Shown: positions 1-8,377 of the stretch, piece after piece
Numbering within the stretch: the first letter of the stretch is position 1
Layout: each line of letters begins with the position of its first letter
Assembly: GCA_045106235.1 (NCBI GenBank)
Contig: JBGCEJ010000005.1
Coordinates: forward strand, 169,961-233,960
Reading direction: 5' to 3'
DNA from: UBA4427 sp045106235
GTDB lineage: Bacteria > Myxococcota_A > UBA9160 > UBA4427
DNA: 64,000 nt
Notes under the pieces: generated by a model
The model's database searches: none
What the model was told of the DNA's origin: nothing
Seen by the model: the letters and a program-made list of their open reading frames with translations, nothing else
Position numbers and translations under genes: made by a program

Positions 1-1
1 T

Positions 2-985
2 TGGTCCATCTACATGGGAAAACAGGACGAGCCTGGGGCGGCTCTCCGAGAGGCTCTCGAACGCATCGACGCCGTCCATCAAATGGCAGCGCGCTACCCC
101 GATGACGTCGCCCTCGCCGGCTCCGTCCGCGAGATCCGAGATGCCGTTTCGGAGGGCAAACTCGTTAGCCTCATGGGCATAGAGGGCGGGCATATCATCG
201 AAGAGAGCCTCCCCGCGCTCCGCGACTTCTACCGGCTCGGCGTGCGCTACATGACCCTCACGCATTCCTTCCATACCGACTGGGCAGACTCCTCAGGAAC
301 CCGGTCCGTCCCCGAACCTTTGCATAATGGACTGACCGAGTTCGGGCGGCAGGTCGTCCGCGAGATGAACCGACTTGGCATGTTAGTCGACATCTCGCAT
401 GTCTCGGACAAGACTTTCATGGATGCGCTCGCAGTTTCGACGGCGCCGGTGATTGCGTCGCATTCATCCACCCGTGCCCTTGCGGATCATCCGAGAAACA
501 TGAGCGACGAAATGTTGCGCGCGCTCGCCGCGAATGGCGGAGTCGTGATGATCAACTTCTATCCGGCCTATATCGATGAGACCGCCCGCGACGCTACCCG
601 AGCCTATTTCGCAGAGCACGGTGCCCGGCTTGAAGCCATCGCCCGCGAATCGGCCGGAGACACATCAGCGCGCCGGCGACTTGTCGCCGCCCATTTCCAG
701 GCCCATCCCGTCCCCCAAACCTCACTCGATGTCCTCCTTGACCATTTTGATCATGCCCTCCGAATCGCCGGGCCGGACCATGTTGGGATTGGTGCAGATT
801 GGGACGGCGTCGCCAGCATGCCGATCGGAATGGAGGAGATCAGCCAGCTCCCCAGCTTGACGACGGGCCTGATCGACCGTGGACATTCCGCGAGTACGAT
901 TAGCAAGGTCCTCGGCGAGAACCTTCTTCGCGTACTCGCCGAGGCCGAGCGCGTCGCCTCCGAACTCAAGACGGATCGCCCCTGA
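2..985 (+). CDS. Membrane dipeptidase, peptidase family M19 (5' end cut by window edge)
   Basis: Zinc-dependent dipeptidase of the renal-dipeptidase family, which hydrolyses dipeptides and related amide substrates. The reading frame is open to the first base of the window (W-S-I-Y precedes the first ATG at 14), so the N-terminus with the usual HxD metal motif lies outside. About 327 residues are visible. Family motifs are seen in order: GIEGGH, DISHVS, SHSSTRAL followed by DHPRN, and near the C-terminus GIGADWDG, the equivalent of the family GIGSDFDG motif. Length and motif order match the C-terminal three quarters of a normal M19 enzyme. The next gene on the same strand, the LLM oxidoreductase, starts 90 bp downstream and may be co-transcribed. 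The true substrate is unknown; in catabolic clusters these enzymes need not act on dipeptides. Confidence 0.9.
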   Translation, partial: WSIYMGKQDEPGAALREALERIDAVHQMAARYPDDVALAGSVREIRDAVSEGKLVSLMGIEGGHIIEESLPALRDFYRLGVRYMTLTHSFHTDWADSSGTRSVPEPLHNGLTEFGRQVVREMNRLGMLVDISHVSDKTFMDALAVSTAPVIASHSSTRALADHPRNMSDEMLRALAANGGVVMINFYPAYIDETARDATRAYFAEHGARLEAIARESAGDTSARRRLVAAHFQAHPVPQTSLDVLLDHFDHALRIAGPDHVGIGADWDGVASMPIGMEEISQLPSLTTGLIDRGHSASTISKVLGENLLRVLAEAERVASELKTDRP

Positions 986-1075
986 CTCAGAGTTGCCCTG
1001 GGACTCGATCCGCACGGGACGGACTAAGGTAGTTTCCGCGGCGCCTTCCATCCGCACATCAAACAGGAGCCTCCC

Positions 1076-1942
1076 ATGAAGATCGGCCTCATCCCCGTCA
1101 ACGTCGCTGTCCCCAATGTCCAAGCCATGATCGGCACAGCCCAACTCTGCGAAGGTCTCGGCTTCGAATCCGTTTGGACCTTCGAACACACGATCGTGCC
1201 CGTGGACTACGCCTCGCAGTACCCCTACAGCCCGAACGGGAAAATGGCGGTCGAACCGGAAACGAATTTCGTCGACCCCTTGATCGCGCTTGCGGCGGTT
1301 GCGGCCCAGACGAAAACGATCCGGCTTGGCACCGGCGTCAATATTCTCTCCCAGGCCAACCCCCTCTATGTCGCGAAGCAGACGGCCAGTCTCGACTTTG
1401 TTTCCGGCGGGCGATTCATGCTCGGCGTCGGAATAGGCTGGCTGCGCGAGGAATTCATCGCCGCCGGGACGCCCTTCGAACGCCGCGGCGCTCGCTTCGA
1501 CGATTACGTACAGGCGATGCGGAAATTTTGGTCCGGAGAGGTTGTCGAACACAAGAGCGACTTCCTCGAATGGACTGGCTTCAAGAGCAATCCCACGCCG
1601 GTACAAGATCCCTTCCCCGTCATCATCGGCGGGATGAAAGGCAAGGTGCTCCAGCGCATCGCCCGCTACGGAAACGGCTGGTTCGCCGTCGCACAGACCG
1701 CAGAAGAACTTGCCCCCATGCTCAAGGAGCTCGACAAGGCCTGCTCTGAGGCGGGGCGAAACCGCGATGAAATCGAAGTCACCGCAATGTGGGCGCCTCG
1801 CGGAAATGATCTCAGCGAAGCCGAACGCTATGCGGATCTCGGCGTGAGCCGTCTCGTCGTCCCGGTCCCGGCCCTCGGCAAGGGCAACCCGGTCGAGAAC
1901 ATCAAAGCCTTCGCGGATATGGCGATTGGAAAGATCGGCTAA
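1076..1942 (+). CDS. LLM-class F420-dependent oxidoreductase
   Basis: Luciferase-like monooxygenase-fold flavin/F420-dependent oxidoreductase of 288 residues, a normal length for the TIGR03619-type subfamily. Visible family features are the N-terminal strand MKIGLIPVNV, the segment FESVWTFEHTIVP, the L-G-T-G-V-N-I-L stretch ending the third strand, and FMLGVGIGWLREEF. The ATG follows a GGAG ribosome-binding site (GGAGCCTCCC-ATG). It is probably a TIM-barrel redox enzyme acting on a hydrophobic carbonyl or alkene substrate with F420H2 or FMNH2. Such enzymes are abundant in actinobacteria and in uncultured catabolic deltaproteobacterial lineages. The cofactor cannot be proven from sequence alone. 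It follows the M19 peptidase on the same strand. Confidence 0.88.
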   Translation: MKIGLIPVNVAVPNVQAMIGTAQLCEGLGFESVWTFEHTIVPVDYASQYPYSPNGKMAVEPETNFVDPLIALAAVAAQTKTIRLGTGVNILSQANPLYVAKQTASLDFVSGGRFMLGVGIGWLREEFIAAGTPFERRGARFDDYVQAMRKFWSGEVVEHKSDFLEWTGFKSNPTPVQDPFPVIIGGMKGKVLQRIARYGNGWFAVAQTAEELAPMLKELDKACSEAGRNRDEIEVTAMWAPRGNDLSEAERYADLGVSRLVVPVPALGKGNPVENIKAFADMAIGKIG

Positions 1943-1987
1943 CGCCCGGCCCTTTACGCGGGAGGGAGGCGGCGCCGAGGCATGCGT

Positions 1988-2644
1988 TCATCGCGGAGCG
2001 CGCTTCGCGATGAACGCGGCAATCCGCAGTCCCATCGTGGCGAGAAGGAGCAGCGCAGGGGGAAGGTAGGCGCTGTCCTCTACGGTTCGCCCCCCGTACG
2101 ACGCCGTGAAGGCCAGCCAAAAGCCGAGGCTCATCACCCAATGCACACTCTGCCAACCACGGCGACCGACCCACGCTTGTGTACGGTCGAAAGAAAGCAC
2201 CACCATCGCGAGTAGCATCAAGACCGGTCCGACGGTCACGACATCCGTCAGACTCCGCCCTTCGCGGTCGAAAAACTGCTCGGGGTTGATTTGAGAAACC
2301 GCGTAGACCGCCGCGTAGTGGACCGTGTGAGAGACCGCAAAGCCAAGCCCCACCCCGCGACGATTACGAACGAGCCAGCGCGTCGCAGGCCGAGGCCAGA
2401 ACCGAAGTAGAGCGGAAGCCGAGTACGCCGCACAGAAGAGCAGAAGCGAGCTCCGCGCCGTCGCCCGAATCAAAGCCCGAACGCCAAGCTCCCCCGTCCC
2501 GTTCAGCCCGAGTACGACTGCAGTCATTCCCAAAATGCCCAGGGTAAGCAGGCCGAGAAGCGACCAGCCCTCTGTGAGTCCAGTGCGCTGCGTCGATGCG
2601 GGAGCTTGCATGCCGAAGAGTCTACTCAACTCGCAATCGCCCAT
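1988..2644 (-). CDS. Ferric-reductase-like transmembrane protein
   Basis: Integral inner-membrane protein of about 218 residues with roughly six hydrophobic helices. It resembles the ferric reductase-like/MsrQ-YedZ heme-binding membrane fold. Helices lie near residues 20-45, 50-70, 90-115, 130-150, 160-180 and 190-210. Histidines in SHTVHYAAVY and in QSVHWVM fit heme-coordinating positions of this fold. No flavin or NAD(P)H domain follows, so it would need a partner for electron input. The start is uncertain: ATGs at 2644 and 2611 are both possible, and a TTG at 2653 extends the frame slightly; none has a strong ribosome-binding site. It is convergent with the LLM oxidoreductase and lies just downstream of the phosphotransferase on the same strand. 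Confidence 0.7.
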   Translation of the reverse strand: MGDCELSRLFGMQAPASTQRTGLTEGWSLLGLLTLGILGMTAVVLGLNGTGELGVRALIRATARSSLLLFCAAYSASALLRFWPRPATRWLVRNRRGVGLGFAVSHTVHYAAVYAVSQINPEQFFDREGRSLTDVVTVGPVLMLLAMVVLSFDRTQAWVGRRGWQSVHWVMSLGFWLAFTASYGGRTVEDSAYLPPALLLLATMGLRIAAFIAKRAPR

Positions 2645-2679
2645 CCAAATCAATCGAAACCGACGCCGAGGCTACGGAA

Positions 2680-3747
2680 TTAGGCCAGAAATTCGGCCGC
2701 GTCGAGATCGATGCAATGCTGGAGATGGCGCTGAATCATCGCCAAAAACATGCGATCGCTGCGTTCATCCGGGGTGCTGAACGTCGCCCCGAGTACGGTA
2801 ATCATCAGTCCGTGCATCGAAAACTCGCGATACTGATCCCAGCAATCCTGCGCCGAGAGGACCGCGCCTCCCGCTTCGAGATTCTGCCGGTACTGCTCGA
2901 TCAAAGCACGTTCCCAGTCGCGGCGATCTGAACTCTCTAGGCTCCCGCCCAGAAAATAGGCGGCGTCCGCAAGGGGGCTCGACTCTGAAGTCGTCTGCCA
3001 ATCGACGATGGCGGCCGTCCCTCCCGCGTAGAGAATATTCTCGCTCCGAAAATCGCCGTGGATCAGGGTTTTTGCCCCGTCGTATCGCATCACAAATCGC
3101 GAGTGCTTTGGGGCGTATTGCTCACCGAAGGCGAGACACTCCGCGGAGAGTCCATGCCCATATCGATCCGCGAAATCGGGCCAGGACTGCTCCATCAAGG
3201 CCTGCCCCATCGCACCCCCATCATCCTTCGCTGCGGAGACCACATAGTCGACCTCCGCCAGCCCCTCGTCTCCGTAAAACGCGGAGGCAAGCTTCGCCGC
3301 CTCCGCGAGGGAAACTTCCGCCTCCGCTCGCGAAGCGCCCACCAGCTGATTGCCGGGCTCAGCAGGACTCAGATCCTCCATGAGCAGAAGAAAGGAAGTA
3401 CGGTCTTCACTGAGTTCACTCGCGTAGATCCGCGGCGTCCGCATCGACGTCCGATCCGCAAGCGCGCGAAAGAACATCACCTCGTGGTAGTACGCGCCCG
3501 AGCCCCCCGCCATCGCCCGCGCCCGTTCATCTGTTGCGGGCAACTTCGCGACGAGCGTGGCCGGCGCCTCGCCCGGATCACCGTCGTAGGAAAGAGAGAG
3601 ACGGACGTTCTCGCCCATCTTCCCGGTCCCGATGACCTTTGACGAAACCTCGGAGACGGCCGCATCACCCAAGACCCCCGCGCTCCGCAAATACTCGGTC
3701 AGTCGATCAGCGTTCAATTCTTCGGGTCTTGTAGGAAAGCTCGACAT
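2680..3747 (-). CDS. Aminoglycoside-phosphotransferase/choline-kinase-fold protein
   Basis: Protein-kinase-like small-molecule phosphotransferase of 355 residues (APH/EcKinase group). The catalytic loop LIHGDFRSENILY carries the HxDxxxxN Brenner motif, and the metal-binding motif is IVDWQT. An N-terminal lobe with the conserved lysine is visible in ATLVAKLPA. The remainder is helical and ends with a histidine- and aspartate-containing tail. Members in catabolic clusters are usually annotated only as phosphotransferase; some phosphorylate hydroxylated acyl or alcohol substrates before degradation. It is divergent from the flavoprotein gene at 3916, with about 168 bp between them that should hold both promoters. 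Confidence 0.85.
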   Translation of the reverse strand: MSSFPTRPEELNADRLTEYLRSAGVLGDAAVSEVSSKVIGTGKMGENVRLSLSYDGDPGEAPATLVAKLPATDERARAMAGGSGAYYHEVMFFRALADRTSMRTPRIYASELSEDRTSFLLLMEDLSPAEPGNQLVGASRAEAEVSLAEAAKLASAFYGDEGLAEVDYVVSAAKDDGGAMGQALMEQSWPDFADRYGHGLSAECLAFGEQYAPKHSRFVMRYDGAKTLIHGDFRSENILYAGGTAAIVDWQTTSESSPLADAAYFLGGSLESSDRRDWERALIEQYRQNLEAGGAVLSAQDCWDQYREFSMHGLMITVLGATFSTPDERSDRMFLAMIQRHLQHCIDLDAAEFLA

Positions 3748-3915
3748 CGTCTCAATTCTCTTGCGGCGGGAGAAGCCACGCCGATCCCCCTCACGATATC
3801 GAATCGAAGCCGAATCGCGCGCCCCATGCGACGCTGAGAAATCGGGGCTCCCCAGCCGGATTTTCGAGTCTACACTCCTGCCTAGCCGACTCCCATTTTT
3901 CGCAAGGAAGATCCC

Positions 3916-5400
3916 ATGCCCGAGAACGCCTCTGACCAGCCCTTCGAGCCCTCTCGCCCCGTTTCCGCCGCTTCGATCTCCGATTGGTGGGGCGAATTTG
4001 ATGTCGTCGTCGTGGGCTTCGGCATCGCCGGCGGCGCCGCCGCGATTGAAGCGCGACGCGCCGGAGCCGAAGTCCTCATCCTCGAGCGCGCCAGCCGCGG
4101 CGGCGGCGCGACGGCCGAGTCAGAAGGAACGATCTATTTCGGCGGGGGAACTCGCGTTCAAAAAGCGGCGGGATTCGAAGACAGTCTCGAAAACATGACG
4201 GCCCATGTCATGAGCGCGGCGGGACCCATGGCCGATCCGGAAAAGGTTCGTCTCTACTGCGAACAAAGCCTCCAGCATTTCGCTTTCTTCGAGAGCATAG
4301 GCGTCGAGTTCAAAGACACCTACTACGAAGAGAAAGTAATCTACCCGCCGACCGACGACTGCCTGATCTATTCAGGAAACGAGCTTGCCCATCCCTTCTC
4401 CGAGGAAGCCAAGCCCGTCGCCCGCGGCCATAAGCCGAAGCGCGAAGGCAGTGCGGGGACCTACCTCATCGAACAAATGATCGAGACTCTCCAGCGCGAG
4501 GGCGGCCAGATTCAGAACGACACCCGCGTTCAGACCTTGATCCAGGACGAAACCGGGCGCGTCTGCGGCGTGCTCGCCCAGATCGAGGGAAAGACCGTTG
4601 GCATCCGCGCTCGCGGCGGCGTGATCCTCACGACCGGAGGCTTCATCAAGAACCGCGAGATGGTGGAGAAATTCGCTCCGGACCTGGCGCGATGTCGATT
4701 CCCCATTGGCTCCGACGGCTGTGATGGCAGCGGCATCCGCATGGGCATGGGCGTCGGCGGCAACGCGATCAACATGAGCGAGGGCCTGATGACAACGCCC
4801 TTCTTCCCCCCTGCCAACCATATCAAGGGGCTCATCGTGAGCGCCCAGGGCCAGCGGTTCGTCAACGAAGACTGCTACCACGGGCGAGTCACCGACGCGA
4901 TCATGCAGAAGGCCGACGGAACCGCCTATCTCATCGTCGACGAATCCATGTACGACGAAGCGCAGATGTTCGCGCCGTACAAAATCCTCGCCGTCGAAGA
5001 AACGATCGAAGAACTCGAAGCCGCGCTTGGCATTCCCGAGAGCTTCCTCACGCATACCGTCGAGGCCTACAACCGATCCGCCGAGCACGGAGAGGACCCC
5101 ACCTTCAAGAAAGCGCGCAAATGGGTCACCCCGCTTAACAATGCGCCTTATGCCGCGCTGGACCTTTCGGTCGACCAAAGCATCTGGGCCGTCTTTACTC
5201 TGGGCGGGCTCGACACGCAAGCAAGCGGTGAGGTGTTAACGGTGGACGGCGCAGTCGTGCCGGGCCTCTTCGCAGCGGGCCGGGCATCCGCAGGACTTAC
5301 CCGCTCCGGTAGTCATTACGCGAGTGGAATGTCGATCGGCGGCGGCAGCTTCTTCGGCCGGCAGGCCGGCAAGACGGCTGCTGCGAACGCCGCAGGCTAG
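3916..5400 (+). CDS. FAD-dependent oxidoreductase, 3-ketosteroid dehydrogenase/fumarate-reductase flavoprotein family
   Basis: Flavoprotein of 494 residues. The N-terminal dinucleotide fold is clear (FDVVVVGFGIAGGAAAIEA, a GxGxxGG FAD site, followed by the ribose-binding E in LILERA). The C-terminus has the family FAD-closing segment GLFAAGRASAG plus GMSIGGGSFFGR. The middle cap domain contains long stretches typical of succinate dehydrogenase/KstD-like proteins. The best reading is a desaturase or reductase acting on an activated ring or enone, as in 3-ketosteroid delta-1-dehydrogenase relatives, but substrate cannot be assigned. Its stop codon shares the palindrome CTAG with the stop of the convergent DUF1214 gene, so the two coding regions overlap by four bases. 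Confidence 0.85.
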   Translation: MPENASDQPFEPSRPVSAASISDWWGEFDVVVVGFGIAGGAAAIEARRAGAEVLILERASRGGGATAESEGTIYFGGGTRVQKAAGFEDSLENMTAHVMSAAGPMADPEKVRLYCEQSLQHFAFFESIGVEFKDTYYEEKVIYPPTDDCLIYSGNELAHPFSEEAKPVARGHKPKREGSAGTYLIEQMIETLQREGGQIQNDTRVQTLIQDETGRVCGVLAQIEGKTVGIRARGGVILTTGGFIKNREMVEKFAPDLARCRFPIGSDGCDGSGIRMGMGVGGNAINMSEGLMTTPFFPPANHIKGLIVSAQGQRFVNEDCYHGRVTDAIMQKADGTAYLIVDESMYDEAQMFAPYKILAVEETIEELEAALGIPESFLTHTVEAYNRSAEHGEDPTFKKARKWVTPLNNAPYAALDLSVDQSIWAVFTLGGLDTQASGEVLTVDGAVVPGLFAAGRASAGLTRSGSHYASGMSIGGGSFFGRQAGKTAAANAAG

Positions 5401-6533
5401 CCCTCGAGCTCGCGCCTCAGATCTCCAAGGGGAACAACGCGCGTCGCAGGCTTCACCGTCTCATCCGCGCCCGTTAGGCGAAAGAGCATCGTACCGTGGG
5501 TATGCCCCGCGGTGGTAATCCAGTTCGGCGCCCCGGGGTCTGCGGACGCAAGAACGATCTGCACCCGTCCGTCTGCCTCGATATGGGCCGTCTCCTTATT
5601 CACGTTCGTGCGGTGATACCGGTAGTCGAGGCTCTCCATCCAGTAGTTACAGACCTGAAAGCTCCAGGCTCGACAGGGAGGGACGCGGTCGAGCTCGATC
5701 ACGAGCGCCTCGTCCGGTTCGAGCGACCAGTAGGAATTGAAATAGGCGATCGCCGGATCGCCACCCACCCGCCGGGTAATTTCAGGATCCTCCTGGGGCA
5801 GCGCGTTTGGATGCGCCTGATAGCGCTCGGTCCAGTCGGCAAAAAGATTCACCGTTCCGTCGAGAAACCCGACCGCGGAGTTGAGCCCCTGTGCGAAATG
5901 CTCGGGACTGAGCGCATCCGGCGCCGCGCGCCCACCGAGGCACTCAATCCTGAGTTCGGCGATCGACTCCTTTGCGCGATCCCCAAAGGTCTGCCGAATC
6001 AGCAGAGCCTGCGTCGCCTCCGTCATAGGCAACCAGTTCCCCGGCTTTTCCTTTTGACTCACGACGATCTCCAAATGACCGCCCTCATCCACGTCGAGAG
6101 AGTCCGTATCCAGAAAGCCAGTCGGGAGCATCGTCCCCCCTTCCCCAAAATTACTGCCCTGGGTCAGAAAGCTGACGGACTGAATCGTGCCGCGCGTCCC
6201 GGTTATACGATATTCGAAATCTGCGGACAGCACGCATTTCTGTAGATACTTGTCAGGATCGTCACCGCCGTATTTCACCATCTCGTCGCAGGGCCGGTAG
6301 ATCACGGGAAATTCGGGATCGGCATGCTCCGTAAAGATGTCAAAGGAAGATCGCAGGACCCGGGTCAGGTAGCGGTAACCTTCGGCACGGGTCGCGGGGT
6401 CTGCCGGCACTTCGGGACGCAAAACGTGTCGCCCTACCCGTTTCAGTTCGTCGCAGAACTCCTCCCAGAGTCGCCCGTCGAGAAGCCGCGCTTCCGCTTC
6501 CGTTTCTATTCCCGCTTCCGCTTGCTTAACCAT
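5397..6533 (-). CDS. DUF1214 domain-containing protein
   Basis: Protein of 378 residues dominated by a C-terminal DUF1214 domain. Recognisable landmarks are the aromatic stretch ARAWSFQV-like (PCRAWSFQVCNYW), the SLDYRYHRTNVN segment, the VLA-DPG turn, and GHTHGTMLFR near the end. The family is common next to steroid and hydrocarbon catabolic genes but has no established reaction. The start chosen is the ATG at 6533 (protein begins MVKQAEAG), preceded by a GGAAGG-like ribosome-binding site. An upstream in-frame start would add 21 arginine-rich residues without similarity to the rest. No signal peptide is evident, so it is probably cytoplasmic. It diverges from the gene at 6716. Confidence 0.85.
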   Translation of the reverse strand: MVKQAEAGIETEAEARLLDGRLWEEFCDELKRVGRHVLRPEVPADPATRAEGYRYLTRVLRSSFDIFTEHADPEFPVIYRPCDEMVKYGGDDPDKYLQKCVLSADFEYRITGTRGTIQSVSFLTQGSNFGEGGTMLPTGFLDTDSLDVDEGGHLEIVVSQKEKPGNWLPMTEATQALLIRQTFGDRAKESIAELRIECLGGRAAPDALSPEHFAQGLNSAVGFLDGTVNLFADWTERYQAHPNALPQEDPEITRRVGGDPAIAYFNSYWSLEPDEALVIELDRVPPCRAWSFQVCNYWMESLDYRYHRTNVNKETAHIEADGRVQIVLASADPGAPNWITTAGHTHGTMLFRLTGADETVKPATRVVPLGDLRRELEG

Positions 6534-6715
6534 CCGCCTGCCTTCCCTGCGAGTCGCGCGGAGCCGGAGTGGAAGCGCATAATCGCTGCACCCCAAGTTA
6601 GGGGCTTGAAACCCATTTTCAACGCAGCAGCGAGCGCGCGTTCGCTGTGCAAAGCTCGCTCTCAGATCGAGCAGAGCACGGCCCCGCTTCGCTCGCCCCG
6701 ACCAGGAGGAACCGC

Positions 6716-7768
6716 ATGTCTCAGCCAGAACGTCCGCTCCGCATCATCCAATGGGCGACGGGCAGCATAGGCCGCCATGCCATCGCCGCGATCCAGGAAG
6801 ACCCACGGCTCTCCCTCGCCGGCGTATGGGTCCATAGCGAATCGAAGGCAGGACAAGACGCGGGCACCCTTGCCGGCATTGAGCCCGTCGGCGTAAAAGC
6901 GACACAGGACCGAGACGCGCTCCTCGCGGCGGATGCGGACTGCGTCCTCTATGCGCCGCTCCTCGCCGATGTGGATGAAATGTGTCGCATCCTCGCCGCG
7001 GGTAAGAACCTCATCACGCCGAGCGGATTTTCCTTCGTGAAGGATCCCACACTGGCGAGTCGACTCGAAGCCGCATGCAAAACCGGCGGCAGCTCCTTCC
7101 ACGGAAGCGGCATCCACCCGGGCTTCGCAGGCGACCGCCTCCCTCTTCTATTGAGCGGCCTCAGCCGCCGCATCGACAAGATCACCGTCTATGAAGTTTG
7201 TGATTTTTCCCAGGGCAGCGAAAGCCCCGAAATGGTGATGGACCAACTCGGCTTCGGAATGTCTGCCGAAGACGCGGTCAAAGAGCCGCCCGCCCTCATG
7301 GGCGTGATGAGCACGATCTTCTATGAATCGATGGACATGATCGCCGCGGGCCTGGGCTTCGAACTCGACGGCTACGAACATCATCATGAGTTCGCCCTCG
7401 CGAAAAAGGACGTGCCGATTCATGCGGGCCTCATCAAAGCAGGACATGTCGCGGGGCAACATTTCGAATACGTAGGCAAGGTCGGCGACCGACGCGCGAT
7501 TGAATTTCAAACGTATTGGAAGATGTCGAAGGACCTCGATAAGGACTGGGCGCACGACGCGCTGCTCGAATACACAGTCGAAATTGAGGGCGACCCGTCC
7601 TTCCGATGCTCACTCAGCCCCTTCGAGACGGACACGTCGGAGCCCGGTCTGGTTTGGACCGCAATGAACTGCGTGAATGCGATCCCACTCGTCTGCGCGG
7701 CGGCACCGGGCATTCGGACTTCCCTCGACCTGCCTCTCGTGCGCGGCCAAGGGCGCTTCTCGCTCTAA
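6716..7768 (+). CDS. Dihydrodipicolinate-reductase-like NAD(P)H-dependent oxidoreductase
   Basis: Rossmann-fold protein of 350 residues. The N-terminus IIQWATGSIGRHAI matches the GxxGxxG nucleotide-binding loop of the dihydrodipicolinate reductase-like/2,4-diaminopentanoate dehydrogenase group. The middle segment VLYAPLLADVDEMCRIL and the GSGIHPGFAGDRLP motif are typical of that group. It lacks the features needed for lysine biosynthesis and is longer than DapB (about 270). A catabolic role, such as an amine or carbonyl dehydrogenase, is therefore more likely. The start is fixed by a perfect AGGAGG six bases before the ATG; an upstream in-frame start would add a non-conserved leader. Promoters for it and the DUF1214 gene must lie in the 182-bp gap at 6534-6715. 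Confidence 0.83.
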   Translation: MSQPERPLRIIQWATGSIGRHAIAAIQEDPRLSLAGVWVHSESKAGQDAGTLAGIEPVGVKATQDRDALLAADADCVLYAPLLADVDEMCRILAAGKNLITPSGFSFVKDPTLASRLEAACKTGGSSFHGSGIHPGFAGDRLPLLLSGLSRRIDKITVYEVCDFSQGSESPEMVMDQLGFGMSAEDAVKEPPALMGVMSTIFYESMDMIAAGLGFELDGYEHHHEFALAKKDVPIHAGLIKAGHVAGQHFEYVGKVGDRRAIEFQTYWKMSKDLDKDWAHDALLEYTVEIEGDPSFRCSLSPFETDTSEPGLVWTAMNCVNAIPLVCAAAPGIRTSLDLPLVRGQGRFSL

Positions 7769-7800
7769 CCTCTTGGGCGCTTAGAGGCGCTTAGAGACGT

Positions 7801-8376
7801 TTAGAAGAAGAGGCCCAGCGTCGGGTATTCGATCTCCGCCATATCGAGAACCACCTCTCTCGAAAGCAGGCGCCACTCGCCTGCCGGAGCGTCCTCGACA
7901 CGCGTGAGCTGGTCGCGGCGCTGGCCCGCGTAGAGATAGTTCGGATTCCCTGGCCGCGACCAATGCAGATGGAAAGCGCTCACGACCGAGACCTGCGTCG
8001 CGCTGGACTCCATGATTTCGATATTCCCGACGATGCGACGGGTGCGGGCGGGTGGGTTTTCCGCCCAGGAATTCGGCTTATAGGCACGCTCGACCCGAAC
8101 CGCCAGATAAGCAAAGGTCTCGTCGCGAATCGGCAGCCCGTCCGAGGAATGGCCTTCGAGTTCGCGCTCCACCGAGATCATCTCTTCCTGCCCTCGGAGA
8201 CGATTGTCCACCAAAGGATTACCGCGCCCGGGGACGACATAACGGATCTCCGGCGCGCAAAGGCCCAACCATTTCTGAAACTCCCGCCCGTCCAGCCAGC
8301 GCGCTTCCTGCGCATACCAGGCTTCGACCTCATGCTGAAGGAGAAGCCGAGCGACTCTGTCGTCCTGCTCGCTCAT
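7801..8376 (-). CDS. Aromatic-ring-hydroxylating dioxygenase, beta subunit
   Basis: Small subunit of a Rieske non-heme iron dioxygenase, 191 residues with the SnoaL-like cone fold. The N-terminal helix EVEAWYAQEARWLDGREF, the WLGLCAPEIRYVVPGR strand and the C-terminal WRLLSREVVLDMAEI are typical of this subunit (family length about 160-190). It is structural and has no catalytic metal site. It starts one base after the stop of the alpha subunit gene on the same strand, so the two are translationally coupled and form an alpha/beta hexamer pair. No ferredoxin or reductase gene is adjacent. Confidence 0.92.
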   Translation of the reverse strand: MSEQDDRVARLLLQHEVEAWYAQEARWLDGREFQKWLGLCAPEIRYVVPGRGNPLVDNRLRGQEEMISVERELEGHSSDGLPIRDETFAYLAVRVERAYKPNSWAENPPARTRRIVGNIEIMESSATQVSVVSAFHLHWSRPGNPNYLYAGQRRDQLTRVEDAPAGEWRLLSREVVLDMAEIEYPTLGLFF

Positions 8377-8377
8377 G

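Noticed and set aside
722..1606. Minus-strand frame of 294 codons opposite the peptidase and LLM genes
   Set aside because: Both opposite-strand genes have complete family motifs in this interval, so the frame is a shadow of GC-rich coding.
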